A stretch of DNA of 64,000 bases from Micrococcaceae bacterium RIT 802 (GTDB taxonomy: Bacteria > Actinomycetota > Actinomycetes > Actinomycetales > Micrococcaceae), in the NCBI GenBank assembly GCA_016892645.1, contig JAFEMX010000003.1, forward strand, positions 212,698-276,697. Direction: 5' to 3'. The notes beneath the pieces were generated by a model, which saw only the letters and a list, made by a program, of their open reading frames with translations, made no database searches and was not told the origin of the DNA. Position numbers and translations under genes: made by a program. Positions 17,483-26,964 of the stretch are shown here, piece after piece (within the stretch, counting starts at the first letter, position 1; every line of letters begins with the position of its first letter).

Positions 17483-19243
17483 ATGCCCGAGCTCCGCTCC
17501 AGCGGTGCACGTTCCTCGAACGGCTTCGTTCAGGGACCCCGCAATCGTTCCATCTACGGCGCAGTCGCGGTCGCGGCGATCCCCGCCGTTGCCATTTCCG
17601 GGTTGGCAGCGGCCGCCCCGGCAACAGCAGTCGAAGCGCCTGCCTCAAATGCCCTTCTCCTTCCGAAGGCGGCCACGGCGGCCAACATTGCCTCGGCCAA
17701 GCATCGAATCGCCGCTCATCTGGTGGCGTCGCATGTGCCGGCCCGCATCACGGTGGCCACGTCCGCCCCCAAGACCGTTTCGGTAAGGTCCGGGGATACG
17801 TTGTCCGGCATTGCCCATCGCCACCACGTCTCCCTTTCGACACTGCTCAAGGCAAACAAGCTCACGGCGAGTGACCTCATCTTCCCGGGCCAGAAGATCA
17901 AACTCTCGTCGTCGTCTTCCCCGGCGAAGAAGTCGTCTTCCGGCTCGTCCGCCCGTTCCACGACGTCCGCGAGCTACACCATCAAGTCCGGTGACACCTT
18001 GTCCGGCATCGCCCACAAGCACCACATGTCGCTCTCCGAACTGTTGAAGTCCAGCGGGTTGAAGGCCAGCACCACGATCTACCCCGGCCAGAAAATCCGC
18101 TTGGCCGGATCCCACGGGGCATCGGCGGCAACCAAGACCTCCGCCAGGGCGACCACCAGCAGGGGATCGACCTACACCGTCAGGTCCGGGGACACCCTCT
18201 CCGGCATCGCCTCAAAGGCCGGCCTCGGGCTGACCACGGTCCTGAAGGCGAACAACCTGGACCGTTCCTCGGTGATCTATCCAGGCCAGAAGATCCGTCT
18301 CTCCGGTGGTTCGAGCGCCCCGGTGAAGGTTGCCACCAGCACGACGACCCCGATCAAGTCGGCCGGAACCCCGAAGTCAACGAGCTACACGGTCAAGGGC
18401 GGGGATACGCTGTCGGGCATCGCCGGCAAGCACCACATGTCGCTCTCAGAACTGCTGAAGTCCAGCGGTCTGAAGACCAGCACTGTCATCCACCCCGGCC
18501 AGAAGATCCGCCTGGCCGGCGGCTCGGCCGCGTCGGCCAAGTCTTCGGCACCGACCAAGTCGTCGAGTGCGCCGAAGGCAACGACCTACACGGTGAAGGC
18601 CGGGGATACGCTGTCGGGTATCGCCGCTGAGGCCGGCATGGGTCTTTCCAAGATCCTGGAGGCCAACCACCTGAGCAAATCGTCGGTGATCCGCGTGGGC
18701 CAGAAGCTCAAGGTCACCGGTGGCTCCTCGGTGTCCACGACGTCGTCACGCAAGCAGCTGGTGTCCGACACGTTCCTGCACTACAAGTACCCGACGGAGA
18801 CCGTGAGGTCGGCCAACGACAACAAGTATGAGCTGCTCTCGCGGAACTTGCCTTCACGGGCGGAGATGAAGTCGCTGATCGTCAGCACCGCCCGCCAGAT
18901 GGGTGTGGACCCGTCGTTGGCGCTGGCACACGCCTACCAGGAGTCGGGTTTCAACATGGCAGCCGTCTCCCCCGCCAACGCGATCGGCGCCATGCAGGTC
19001 ATTCCGTCTTCCGGGGATTGGGCGTCGCAGCTGGTCGGGCGCAAGCTCGACCTGTTGAACCCACGCGACAACGCCACCGCCGGCGTCGCGATCATCCGTG
19101 CCCTACAGCGCACCAGCAAGTCGGTGGAGATCGGCATTGCCTCGTACTACCAGGGGCAGGGGTCCGTGAAGCGCAATGGCATGTACACCGACACCAAGTC
19201 GTACGTGCGCTCGGTGCAGGCGCACCAGAAGAAGTTCAGCTAG
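17483..19243 (+). CDS. Secreted peptidoglycan hydrolase: five LysM domains plus lytic transglycosylase domain
   Basis: Exported cell-wall protein of 586 residues. A membrane/signal segment (IYGAVAVAAIPAVAISGLAAAAPATA) covers about 24-50. Five LysM domains begin near residues 97, 164, 230, 300 and 368, joined by Ser/Thr/Lys/Ala-rich linkers. The C-terminal domain (about 460-586) is SLT/lysozyme-like, with AYQESGF giving the likely catalytic Glu near 486 and GAMQVIP downstream. LysM domains bind GlcNAc-containing glycan. LysM 2 and 4 resemble each other, as do 3 and 5. ATG at 17483 follows AGAGG. Probably cleaves peptidoglycan during growth or separation. Confidence 0.88.
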   Translation: MPELRSSGARSSNGFVQGPRNRSIYGAVAVAAIPAVAISGLAAAAPATAVEAPASNALLLPKAATAANIASAKHRIAAHLVASHVPARITVATSAPKTVSVRSGDTLSGIAHRHHVSLSTLLKANKLTASDLIFPGQKIKLSSSSSPAKKSSSGSSARSTTSASYTIKSGDTLSGIAHKHHMSLSELLKSSGLKASTTIYPGQKIRLAGSHGASAATKTSARATTSRGSTYTVRSGDTLSGIASKAGLGLTTVLKANNLDRSSVIYPGQKIRLSGGSSAPVKVATSTTTPIKSAGTPKSTSYTVKGGDTLSGIAGKHHMSLSELLKSSGLKTSTVIHPGQKIRLAGGSAASAKSSAPTKSSSAPKATTYTVKAGDTLSGIAAEAGMGLSKILEANHLSKSSVIRVGQKLKVTGGSSVSTTSSRKQLVSDTFLHYKYPTETVRSANDNKYELLSRNLPSRAEMKSLIVSTARQMGVDPSLALAHAYQESGFNMAAVSPANAIGAMQVIPSSGDWASQLVGRKLDLLNPRDNATAGVAIIRALQRTSKSVEIGIASYYQGQGSVKRNGMYTDTKSYVRSVQAHQKKFS

Positions 19244-19258
19244 CTAGCGCACGCTGCG

Positions 19259-19299
19259 GACAATGCAGGCCGGGCCCGGCGGGCCCGGCCTGCATTGTC
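19259..19299. terminator. Strong bidirectional hairpin between convergent genes
   Basis: A perfect 19-bp inverted repeat (19259-19277 with 19281-19299) with a 3-base loop lies between the LysM hydrolase gene and the sensor kinase gene, which converge here. There is no long T-run, but the stem is very GC-rich and could stop transcription from both sides. Confidence 0.75.
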
Positions 19300-19326
19300 G
19301 TCAGTGGTCTGCGGTAGACGTCCCCG

Positions 19327-20793
19327 TCAGCGCTGGACGGGAAGGTCCAGGATGACGTTCGTGCCGCCGTGTTCCCGCGGCTCCCACTCGATGGATCCCG
19401 CCAGCTCGCTGGTCACGAGCGTCTTGACGATCTGCAACCCGAGTCCGTCCTTGCCCGGAACGGGCCCGAGCCCGCGGCCGTCGTCGGAGACCATGACGCG
19501 CAACCGTTCGGTGCCATCGGCGATGGCCCGTCGCGTTGCGTCCAGGCTTACGGTGCCGTCGCGTTCACCCAGACCATGCTCGACCGCGTTCGATACCAGT
19601 TCGTTGATGACCAAGGAGAGCGGGGTGGCCAACTCGCTGGGCAGTCCGCCAAACGAGCCGGACCGTTCGGTACGCACCACCTGACCGGGCGAGGCGACTT
19701 CCGCTGCCAGCCTGAACTGCCGGTCGATCAGCTCGTCGAAGTCCACATTCTGGCTCAGGCCCTGCGAGAGGGTTTCATGAACCAGGGCGATGGTGGCCAC
19801 CCGGCGCATGGCCTGCTCCAAACCGAGCTTGCCGTCCTCGCTCACCATGCGGCGGGACTGCATCCGTAGCAGTGCGGCCACCGTCTGGAGGTTGTTCTTC
19901 ACGCGGTGGTGGATCTCCCGGATCGTCGCGTCCTTGGAAACCAATTCCATTTCCCGGCGCCGCAGTTCGGTCACGTCGCGGCACAACACCAGGGCACCAT
20001 AACGCGTCCTGCCGTCGCGCAGCGGTATCGCACGCAGGGACAGGCTCACACCACGCGACTCAACCTCGGTGCGCCAAGGCATCTTGCCGGTCACGACCAG
20101 GGCGAGGGACTCGTCAACCAGCCGTCGGTCCCGGAGCAAGCCGGTGGTGACTTCCGCCAACGACCGTCCCTCGAGCGAATCGACCCCGCCGAGCCGTCGG
20201 TAGGCGGAGACACCGTTGGGACTGGCGTATTGCACGATCCCCTCGGCGTCCAAACGGATCAGCCCGTCGCCCACGCGCGGTGCCCCCCTGCGCGAACCGG
20301 TCGGTGTCGCAAAGTCCGGCCAGAGTCCCTGCGTGCCCATGCGCAACAGGTCTGTTGCACATTGCTTGTAGGTCTGTTCGAGGCGGGACTCCACCCGGGA
20401 GGTGGACAAGTCCTGATGGCTGGTCACCACTGCCAGGGTCCGGCCGTTGCGCACCATCGGGTAGGCGTCGATCCGCATCGCCGACTCCTGCGTCCAGTGG
20501 TCCTCGGCGGCCCGCTGCATCTGCCCTGATGACCATGTCTCCTCAACGAGCGGCCGCAGGTCACGGCGTATCCGTTCGCCGACGAAGTCGCTGTGGAACA
20601 CGGTATGGCTGGTGGAAGGACGTACATGCGCCAAGGCCATGTACGTCCCCCCGGCCGAAGGATGCCACAGCACCAGATCGGCGAACGCCAGGTCCGCGAC
20701 CATCTGCCAGTCCCCCACCAGGAGGTGGAGCCATTCCTCGTCGCCGGGCCCGAAGTCGGCCAGATCCCGGATGGGGTCGGTGAAGGTCGCCAA
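19327..20793 (-). CDS. pdtaS: PdtaS-like sensor histidine kinase
   Basis: Cytosolic histidine kinase of the HisKA_2 type resembling mycobacterial PdtaS, which phosphorylates the RNA-binding ANTAR regulator PdtaR. The 488-residue protein has an N-terminal GAF-like domain (about 1-150), a PAS domain (about 165-285), the phosphoacceptor region IREIHHRVKNNLQTVAALLRMQ near residue 296, and a HATPase domain with NELVSNAVEHG and DDGRGLG. No membrane segment is seen. The start is TTG at 20793, only 3 bases past the GDH stop, so it is probably translated by coupling with gdh. No pdtaR gene is in the window. Confidence 0.88.
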   Translation of the reverse strand: MATFTDPIRDLADFGPGDEEWLHLLVGDWQMVADLAFADLVLWHPSAGGTYMALAHVRPSTSHTVFHSDFVGERIRRDLRPLVEETWSSGQMQRAAEDHWTQESAMRIDAYPMVRNGRTLAVVTSHQDLSTSRVESRLEQTYKQCATDLLRMGTQGLWPDFATPTGSRRGAPRVGDGLIRLDAEGIVQYASPNGVSAYRRLGGVDSLEGRSLAEVTTGLLRDRRLVDESLALVVTGKMPWRTEVESRGVSLSLRAIPLRDGRTRYGALVLCRDVTELRRREMELVSKDATIREIHHRVKNNLQTVAALLRMQSRRMVSEDGKLGLEQAMRRVATIALVHETLSQGLSQNVDFDELIDRQFRLAAEVASPGQVVRTERSGSFGGLPSELATPLSLVINELVSNAVEHGLGERDGTVSLDATRRAIADGTERLRVMVSDDGRGLGPVPGKDGLGLQIVKTLVTSELAGSIEWEPREHGGTNVILDLPVQR

Positions 20794-20796
20794 TTG

Positions 20797-23700
20797 CTAC
20801 CGCCGGACGATCGAACGCAGCAAGCGCAGGGCCACCGAGAGCGACGCCATGTCATCGCGCTCCAGGCTGTTGACCTCTTCGAACATCTTCTTGGCCCGAT
20901 CCAGGTTGCCAGCATTCTCCTGCTCCCAGGCCGAGAGGCACTCGACCGGGTCGCTGGCCTGCGGAGCCGCATCCAGTGCCGCCTCGGTGATGTCCACGAC
21001 CGTGGAGTACAGGTCATCACGCAGGGCGGCGCGGGCCAGCGCCTCCCAGCGGTCGCCGCGCGGGAGCTTGGTGATGCGCTCCAGCAGGGCGTCCACGCCG
21101 AACCTGTCGAACACCACATAGTAGACGGAGGCGACGTCCCGCGCCGGTATCTCCTGGTCCCCGGCGGCCAAGGCGATGTCCAGCAGGGCGAAACTCTCGA
21201 ACTGCTGTGCCCATCGGGCAGCGAGGTCCTCCGGCAGCCCCCACTGCAGTCCATCGGCCTTCCAGGCCGCAACGCGTTCGGCGTCGTTGCCCCGGAGGAA
21301 ACCGCCGAGCTCGGCATTGAGCGTGGATACGGTCGGGAGGAAGGCGTCGATGTCCTGCTGGATGCTGGTCCCGCGACCGACGTGCGTAATGAACCAACGG
21401 GTGGCGCGGTCCAAGAGGCGTCGCATGTCCAACTGGATGCGGCACCAGTGCTCGGTCGGTACGCTGGCCGGCAACCCGGTCACCGCATCGACGTACGAGT
21501 CCAATGCATAGATTTCGCGCAGGGCAACAAACGAGCGTGCCACGGAAGCCTCTGTAGCGCTGGTCTCCTCCATGACGCGGAAGGCGTAGGTGATGCCGCC
21601 CATGTTGACCATGTCGTTGGCCACGACGGTGCTGACGATCTCCTTGCGCAGTGGATGGGCCAGGATGTCCTCGGGGAACTTCTCGGCCAGCTGCACCGGG
21701 AAGTATTCGCGCATCGTCCGGTCGAAGTACGGGTCGTCGGCGAGATCGGTCCTGGCCAGCGCGGTGGCCAATTGGATCTTGGCATAGGCGACCAGCACGG
21801 ACAACTCCGGGGCCGTGAGGGACTTGCCCCCGGCCATCCGCTCTTCCAGTTCCGAGCTGCTGGGCAGGAATTCGATCTCCCGGTTCAGGTCGGCGTGTTC
21901 TTCCAGCCAGTCCATGAGCCGCTCGAAACTCGGGCTCCATTCAGACAGGTGCTGCTTGTCGTTGACCAACAGGATGTTCTGGTCGACGTTGGTGCGCAGC
22001 ACCAGCCGCGACACCTCGTCGGTCATGGAGTGCAGGAAGTCGGCACGGTCTCCGGCATCCAGCTTTCCGGCCCGGACCATGCGGTCCACCAGGATCTTGA
22101 TGTTGACCTCGTGGTCCGAGCAGTCGACACCAGCCGAGTTGTCGATTGCGTCGGTGTTGAGGATGACGCCATTGAGCGCTGCCTCGATGCGGCCGCGCTG
22201 GGTCATGCCCAGGTTCCCGCCCTCCCCGACGACGCGTGCACGCAGGTCCCTGCCGTCGACACGGATCGAGTCGTTGGCGCGGTCCCCCACGTCGGCGTTC
22301 GTCTCGCCGGACGCCTTGACGTAGGTGCCGATGCCCCCGTTGTAGAGCAGGTCCACCGGGGCCGACAGGACGGCCCGCAGCAAATCGGGTGGGGACATCG
22401 CGGTCGTGCCGTCCGGAAGGCCCAGGACCTCACGTACCTGGACGGAGATCGGGATCGTCTTGGACTGGCGGGGGTAGACCCCACCGCCCTCGCTGATCAA
22501 CGACGTGTCATAGTCCCCCCAGCTCGAGCGGGGAAGGTCGAACAGGCGCTGCCGCTCGGCGAAGGACGTCTCGGCATCGGGGTTCGGATCCAGGAATATG
22601 TGCCGGTGGTCGAAGGCCGCAACCAGCCGTGCATGACGGGAGCGCAGCAGGCCATTGCCAAACACATCGCCGCTCATGTCCCCGATGCCGGCCACCGTGA
22701 ACTCCTGCGTCTGGGTATCCACACCCAGTTCGGCGAAGTGGCGCTTCACCGACTCCCACGCACCCCGGGCAGTGATTCCCATGGCCTTGTGGTCGTAGCC
22801 GACGGAACCGCCCGATGCGAACGCATCGCCCAGCCAGTGGCCTCGGGAGAGGGAAATCTCGTTGGCGATGTCAGAGAAGCTGGCCGTGCCCTTGTCCGCG
22901 GCAACGACCAGGTAGCTGTCGTCGCCGTCCAGACGCACCACGCGGTCCGGCACGGCCACCTGCTCGCCGTCCTCGGTCTGGACCAGGTTGTCGGTGATGT
23001 CCAGCAGGGCCGAGATGAAGATGCGGTACGCCGCCTTGCCCTCTTCCATCCAGGCGTTCCGGTCGACCGCCGGGTCCGGCAGGTTCTTGGCGAAGAAGCC
23101 GCCCTTGGCACCCGTGGGGACGATGACCGCGTTCTTGACCATCTGCGCCTTGACCAGTCCCAGGATCTCGGTCCGGAAGTCCTCACGGCGGTCGGACCAG
23201 CGCAGGCCGCCTCGGGCCACCTTGCCGAAGCGCAGGTGCACGCCCTCGACCCGGGGAGAATAGACCCAGATTTCGTAGCGCGGTCGCGGGAAGGGGGCGC
23301 CGTCGATCCGCCCCGGCTCGAGCTTGAAGGACAAGTGGATCGTGCCCTGGAAGTAGTTAGTTCGCGTCGTCGCGTCGATGACGTTGATGAAGCGGCGCAG
23401 GAGCCGGTCGGCGTCGAGCGTTGCGACACTTTCCAAACCGGAATCCAGTGCCGTCCGCGCCGCTGCGGCGCCGCTGGCCCGGGTCGCATCGTCGACGTCT
23501 GGGTCAAAGGTTGCCTTGAACAGCTCGATCAGCGAACGCGTGACGCTCGGGTTGGCGAGCATCGTATCGGCGATGAACCCGTAGGAGTTCGCCGCTCCGA
23601 GTTGGCGCAGGTATTTGGCGTACGCCCGCAGGATGGCCGTCTCCCGCCAGGAGAGCCTTTGGGCCAGAATGAGCCGGTCAAAGGCATCGGATTCGGCGCG

Positions 23701-25629
23701 ACCGGTGAAGACCGCCGAATATGCCTCGGTCAGCAGGTCCCGGGTCTCCAGTGGGTCGATTCCCGCGGGGTATTTCAGACCGAGATCGTAGAGGAAGAAT
23801 TCCTTGCCGTCCCCACGCTGGATGGCGAAGGGCTTCTCGTCCACGACTTCCAGTCCCTGGTTGGACAGCACCGGCAGTATGCGGCTCAGTGACAGCGGCT
23901 GGGTGAGATAGAGGTTCAACCGTGCGTCGATGCCGTGTTGGCGGCTCATGTCGGAGGGCACGTAGACATTGACGACGGGCCCCTCGTGGTGCGGATCGTC
24001 ATAGGTCGAGAAGCGTTCGATGTCCTCCAGGGCATCCTCGACTTCGAAGTCGACGCGGTACGCCTGGGGGAAGGCCTCGGCCCATTGACGCGACAGTCCT
24101 GCCGCCTCGTCTCCGGAGAACCGGCTGCGTACGGCCTCGTCCACGCCCTCGGACCAGGACCGGACCGCACGGACCAGTCGCTGCTCGAGGTCGGCCCGGC
24201 CCACTTCGGGGGTTTCTCCACCGCGTGGCAGCCGGATGCGGTAGAACAGGCGCACCAGTGCCGAGTCGCTCATGCGGACCTCGTACTCGGTGGATTCCGC
24301 CCCGTAGGCCTTCTTCAGTTCCGCCTCGATCCGGAGCCGGACGGCCGTGGTGTAGCGGTCACGGGGCAGGAAGACGAGCGCCGACATGAAGCGGCCATAG
24401 ATGTCCGGTCGCAGGAACAAGCTGGTGCGGCGGCGTTCCTGCAGGCCGAGGATGCCGGTCACGATGCGCAACAGGTCATCGGAGTTGATTTGGAACAACT
24501 CGTCACGCGGGTAGGACTCGAGGATCGTCAACAGGTCCTTGCCGGAGTGCGAATCCGGGGCGAAGCCGGAGGCCTTGAGCACCCGTTCGACGTTTTCGCG
24601 GGCCACCGGGACGCTGCGCACGGGGAGGGTGTAGGCGCTGGAGGCGAACAGCCCGATGAAGCGGCGCTCGCCATTGACGTTGCCCTGCGCGTCGAAGCTC
24701 TTCACGCCGACGTAGTCGAGGTAGACAGCCCGGTGGACGGTGGAGCGCGAGTTGGCCTTGGTGATGACCAGCGCACGCTTCTCGCGCGCCTTCTCTCGGC
24801 CGGACTCGGTCAGTTCCTGCCGGAGCATGGTGGTGCCGGAACGCCGCATCAGGCCCAACCCGCTGTCCGGACGGACGTGCAGGACGTCCTTGCCGCCTTC
24901 GGTGGCCAGATCGTACTCGCGGTACCCGAGGAAGGTGAAGTTGCCATCGTCGAGCCACCGCAGGAGTTCTGCTGCGCTTTCCAGGTCGGGAATCTCCGCG
25001 CCGCCCACCACTCCGGAGAGCGAATCGGCGATCTCGTGAGCCTTGGAGCGCATCTCCTGCCAGTCCTCGACGGCATCACGCACATCGGAGAGAACGCTTT
25101 CGAGGCCCCCCACCAGCGAGGCGACGCGCTCTTCATCGGGGGTGCCGCCGATTTCAATGGCGATCCACGACTCGACGGCGGACTTTTCCCCCTCGCGGGC
25201 CATGAAACTGGCCAGGTTGGGCAGTGCCGCGGTATCCCCCGAGGCGGTGGCCGCATGCGTCGTCACCGGTTCGACGGCGACGGCGACTCCGGCATCGTCA
25301 CGGCGGACCACGAAGGTCGGGTGGACGACCAGGTCGATGGCCTGTTCCTGCCGGACGATCTCGGCGGTGACGGAGTCGACGAGGAACGGCATGTCGTCGG
25401 TGACGACATAGACGACGGCGGTGCCCCCCGTCGTGTCGACGGCGACCTTGGCCCGGCCGGGCTGGCGTTCACGGCCAACCCCGAGGTGTACCGAGACCCG
25501 CTCGGCGAGTGCCTCGGGAGGGTATTCCTGCGCGTCCTCCGGCGATAGGTGGCCGTAGTAGGCCTCGGCGAACTTGGGAGTGTTTGTCTCGGCAATGAAC
25601 CCTGTAGGCATGCCCGACCCCGACGACAT
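20797..25629 (-). CDS. gdh: NAD-dependent glutamate dehydrogenase, ~180 kDa class
   Basis: Very large cytoplasmic enzyme (1610 residues) that deaminates glutamate to 2-oxoglutarate with NAD. The length, long N-terminal ACT-like regulatory region and internal catalytic core are those of the GDH-180 (Bac_GDH) family. Core motifs are visible in KVARGGLRWSDRREDFRTEILGL, KNAVIVPTGAKGGFF and GDMSGDVFGNGLL. ATG at 25629 was preferred over TTG at 25632 because GGAGG lies 9 bases before it. A 6-bp hairpin (25648-25663) sits in the short leader. In mycobacteria this class is regulated by GarA; garA is not in the window. Confidence 0.95.
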   Translation of the reverse strand: MSSGSGMPTGFIAETNTPKFAEAYYGHLSPEDAQEYPPEALAERVSVHLGVGRERQPGRAKVAVDTTGGTAVVYVVTDDMPFLVDSVTAEIVRQEQAIDLVVHPTFVVRRDDAGVAVAVEPVTTHAATASGDTAALPNLASFMAREGEKSAVESWIAIEIGGTPDEERVASLVGGLESVLSDVRDAVEDWQEMRSKAHEIADSLSGVVGGAEIPDLESAAELLRWLDDGNFTFLGYREYDLATEGGKDVLHVRPDSGLGLMRRSGTTMLRQELTESGREKAREKRALVITKANSRSTVHRAVYLDYVGVKSFDAQGNVNGERRFIGLFASSAYTLPVRSVPVARENVERVLKASGFAPDSHSGKDLLTILESYPRDELFQINSDDLLRIVTGILGLQERRRTSLFLRPDIYGRFMSALVFLPRDRYTTAVRLRIEAELKKAYGAESTEYEVRMSDSALVRLFYRIRLPRGGETPEVGRADLEQRLVRAVRSWSEGVDEAVRSRFSGDEAAGLSRQWAEAFPQAYRVDFEVEDALEDIERFSTYDDPHHEGPVVNVYVPSDMSRQHGIDARLNLYLTQPLSLSRILPVLSNQGLEVVDEKPFAIQRGDGKEFFLYDLGLKYPAGIDPLETRDLLTEAYSAVFTGRAESDAFDRLILAQRLSWRETAILRAYAKYLRQLGAANSYGFIADTMLANPSVTRSLIELFKATFDPDVDDATRASGAAAARTALDSGLESVATLDADRLLRRFINVIDATTRTNYFQGTIHLSFKLEPGRIDGAPFPRPRYEIWVYSPRVEGVHLRFGKVARGGLRWSDRREDFRTEILGLVKAQMVKNAVIVPTGAKGGFFAKNLPDPAVDRNAWMEEGKAAYRIFISALLDITDNLVQTEDGEQVAVPDRVVRLDGDDSYLVVAADKGTASFSDIANEISLSRGHWLGDAFASGGSVGYDHKAMGITARGAWESVKRHFAELGVDTQTQEFTVAGIGDMSGDVFGNGLLRSRHARLVAAFDHRHIFLDPNPDAETSFAERQRLFDLPRSSWGDYDTSLISEGGGVYPRQSKTIPISVQVREVLGLPDGTTAMSPPDLLRAVLSAPVDLLYNGGIGTYVKASGETNADVGDRANDSIRVDGRDLRARVVGEGGNLGMTQRGRIEAALNGVILNTDAIDNSAGVDCSDHEVNIKILVDRMVRAGKLDAGDRADFLHSMTDEVSRLVLRTNVDQNILLVNDKQHLSEWSPSFERLMDWLEEHADLNREIEFLPSSSELEERMAGGKSLTAPELSVLVAYAKIQLATALARTDLADDPYFDRTMREYFPVQLAEKFPEDILAHPLRKEIVSTVVANDMVNMGGITYAFRVMEETSATEASVARSFVALREIYALDSYVDAVTGLPASVPTEHWCRIQLDMRRLLDRATRWFITHVGRGTSIQQDIDAFLPTVSTLNAELGGFLRGNDAERVAAWKADGLQWGLPEDLAARWAQQFESFALLDIALAAGDQEIPARDVASVYYVVFDRFGVDALLERITKLPRGDRWEALARAALRDDLYSTVVDITEAALDAAPQASDPVECLSAWEQENAGNLDRAKKMFEEVNSLERDDMASLSVALRLLRSIVRR

Positions 25630-25689
25630 CAATTAACGCCTCCGTGTAGCGGTGTGGACCGCTCCGTTGCGGTCTCGAACTCCTCAAGA

Positions 25690-26964
25690 CTAACCTGCTG
25701 ATCGACTAGCTCCCAATGCGCCGGATCCCCTGCCGAACAAGCCGGTTCTGCGCCGAACCGTCACCGAAACCAGCTCGGCGATCCGGGCGCGCAACTCGCT
25801 GTCCGGGGCGACTTCGGCCAGGACGCTTCCCTGCAACAGGGCGCGGTCGGCGGCGTCCGGGTCCGATGGCAGCAGACCGGCCATTCCGGGTCCAGGACCG
25901 AAGCGTTCCCAGGTCTCGCGCAACGCGCGTTCCGGCGAAGGGCCGACCGAGGAGCGCCGGACGCGGTTGAAGACCACGCGGGGTTCGGCCTCGGGCAGGA
26001 TCTCGACGAGGTCCTCCAGCGCCTTCACCATCCGGGGCACTCCCACGCTGTCCGCGGACCCCACAGCAACGATCTCTGCTGCCGCTTCCAACACCGCGAG
26101 CGTCGCACCATTGCGTTGGGGTGCCGACGTGTCGTAGGTCAGGTCCTCGTCGCGTTCCAGCAAGGACGCCACATCGACCACCACGAGGTCGACGCGGCGG
26201 CGGACGAAGTCCAGCACACGCGCCAGTGCCCCGGCCCGCAATTCGGGCCAGCGGTGCGGACGGGGCAGCCCCGTGGCGACGCGCAGGGTGGTCCCCCCGA
26301 CGGCCACGACGGCGCAGGATCGCTCATACCCGGAGTCGTCGAGCATGCCCTGGTCGGAGAGCCGGCAGAGCTGGGCGATGCCGGCGGATTCGTCGAGCAG
26401 GCCAAGATGGACGGCCACGCTGGAGCCATAGGTGTCGGCATCGACAAGCAGCACGCGCTGCCCGTCCATGGCGGCCTCGGCTGCCAGGTTGACGGCGACG
26501 AGCGTCTTCCCGGTGGATCCGGTCGGACCCCAGACCGCGAGGACGCGGCCGGGATCCCGGGCCGGCTCGGCCGAGGTCTCCGCGGGGTGGGAGGCATGGC
26601 GGGCCCCGCGCGACGGCCGGTGGGCTCCCGAAACGAGCAACTCGAGCAGGTCGGAGACCGACTGCTCGCCGGTCGTCGTCGGTTCGATGCCCAGGCCGAG
26701 CCCCGTCAGCCGCTCGGCGTCCTCGGGTTCGTCCGTGATGGCCACCGCCGGGACGCCGTGGAAGGCGAGCTCGTCGGCGAATGCGGCGTCGATGTCTGCA
26801 GTGGGGCCCAGTAGCAGGGCCGCATCGGCCAGCCCGGATTCGGCCAAGGCGATGACCTCGGTGAGCTCGTCGCAGTGGCGCACGATCGTCACGGGTCCGC
26901 GGAGCCGTTCCAGGCGGTCGGCCAGGTCTCCGACGCGGCCGCAGACGACGACGGCAATGCTCAC
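25690..26964 (-). CDS. CpaE-like MinD/ParA-family ATPase
   Basis: 424-residue protein with an N-terminal receiver-like domain (about 1-115) lacking an obvious phosphoacceptor set. A low-complexity linker follows, then a MinD/ParA-type ATPase with the deviant Walker A GPTGSTGKTLVAVNLA and LLVDADTYGSSVAVHLGLL. This is the architecture of CpaE, which positions Flp/Tad pilus machinery. No other tad/flp gene except the adjacent CpaB-like one is present, so the partner is unknown. It overlaps the upstream gene by 4 bases and ends 60 bases before gdh. Confidence 0.75.
   Translation of the reverse strand: MSIAVVVCGRVGDLADRLERLRGPVTIVRHCDELTEVIALAESGLADAALLLGPTADIDAAFADELAFHGVPAVAITDEPEDAERLTGLGLGIEPTTTGEQSVSDLLELLVSGAHRPSRGARHASHPAETSAEPARDPGRVLAVWGPTGSTGKTLVAVNLAAEAAMDGQRVLLVDADTYGSSVAVHLGLLDESAGIAQLCRLSDQGMLDDSGYERSCAVVAVGGTTLRVATGLPRPHRWPELRAGALARVLDFVRRRVDLVVVDVASLLERDEDLTYDTSAPQRNGATLAVLEAAAEIVAVGSADSVGVPRMVKALEDLVEILPEAEPRVVFNRVRRSSVGPSPERALRETWERFGPGPGMAGLLPSDPDAADRALLQGSVLAEVAPDSELRARIAELVSVTVRRRTGLFGRGSGALGASRSAG

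Noticed and set aside
20593..23892. Very long open frame (over 1000 codons) on the plus strand
   Set aside because: It is antisense to the NAD-GDH gene; the protein is repetitive Gly/Val/His/Asp-rich with no domain, an artefact of high GC at third codon positions.
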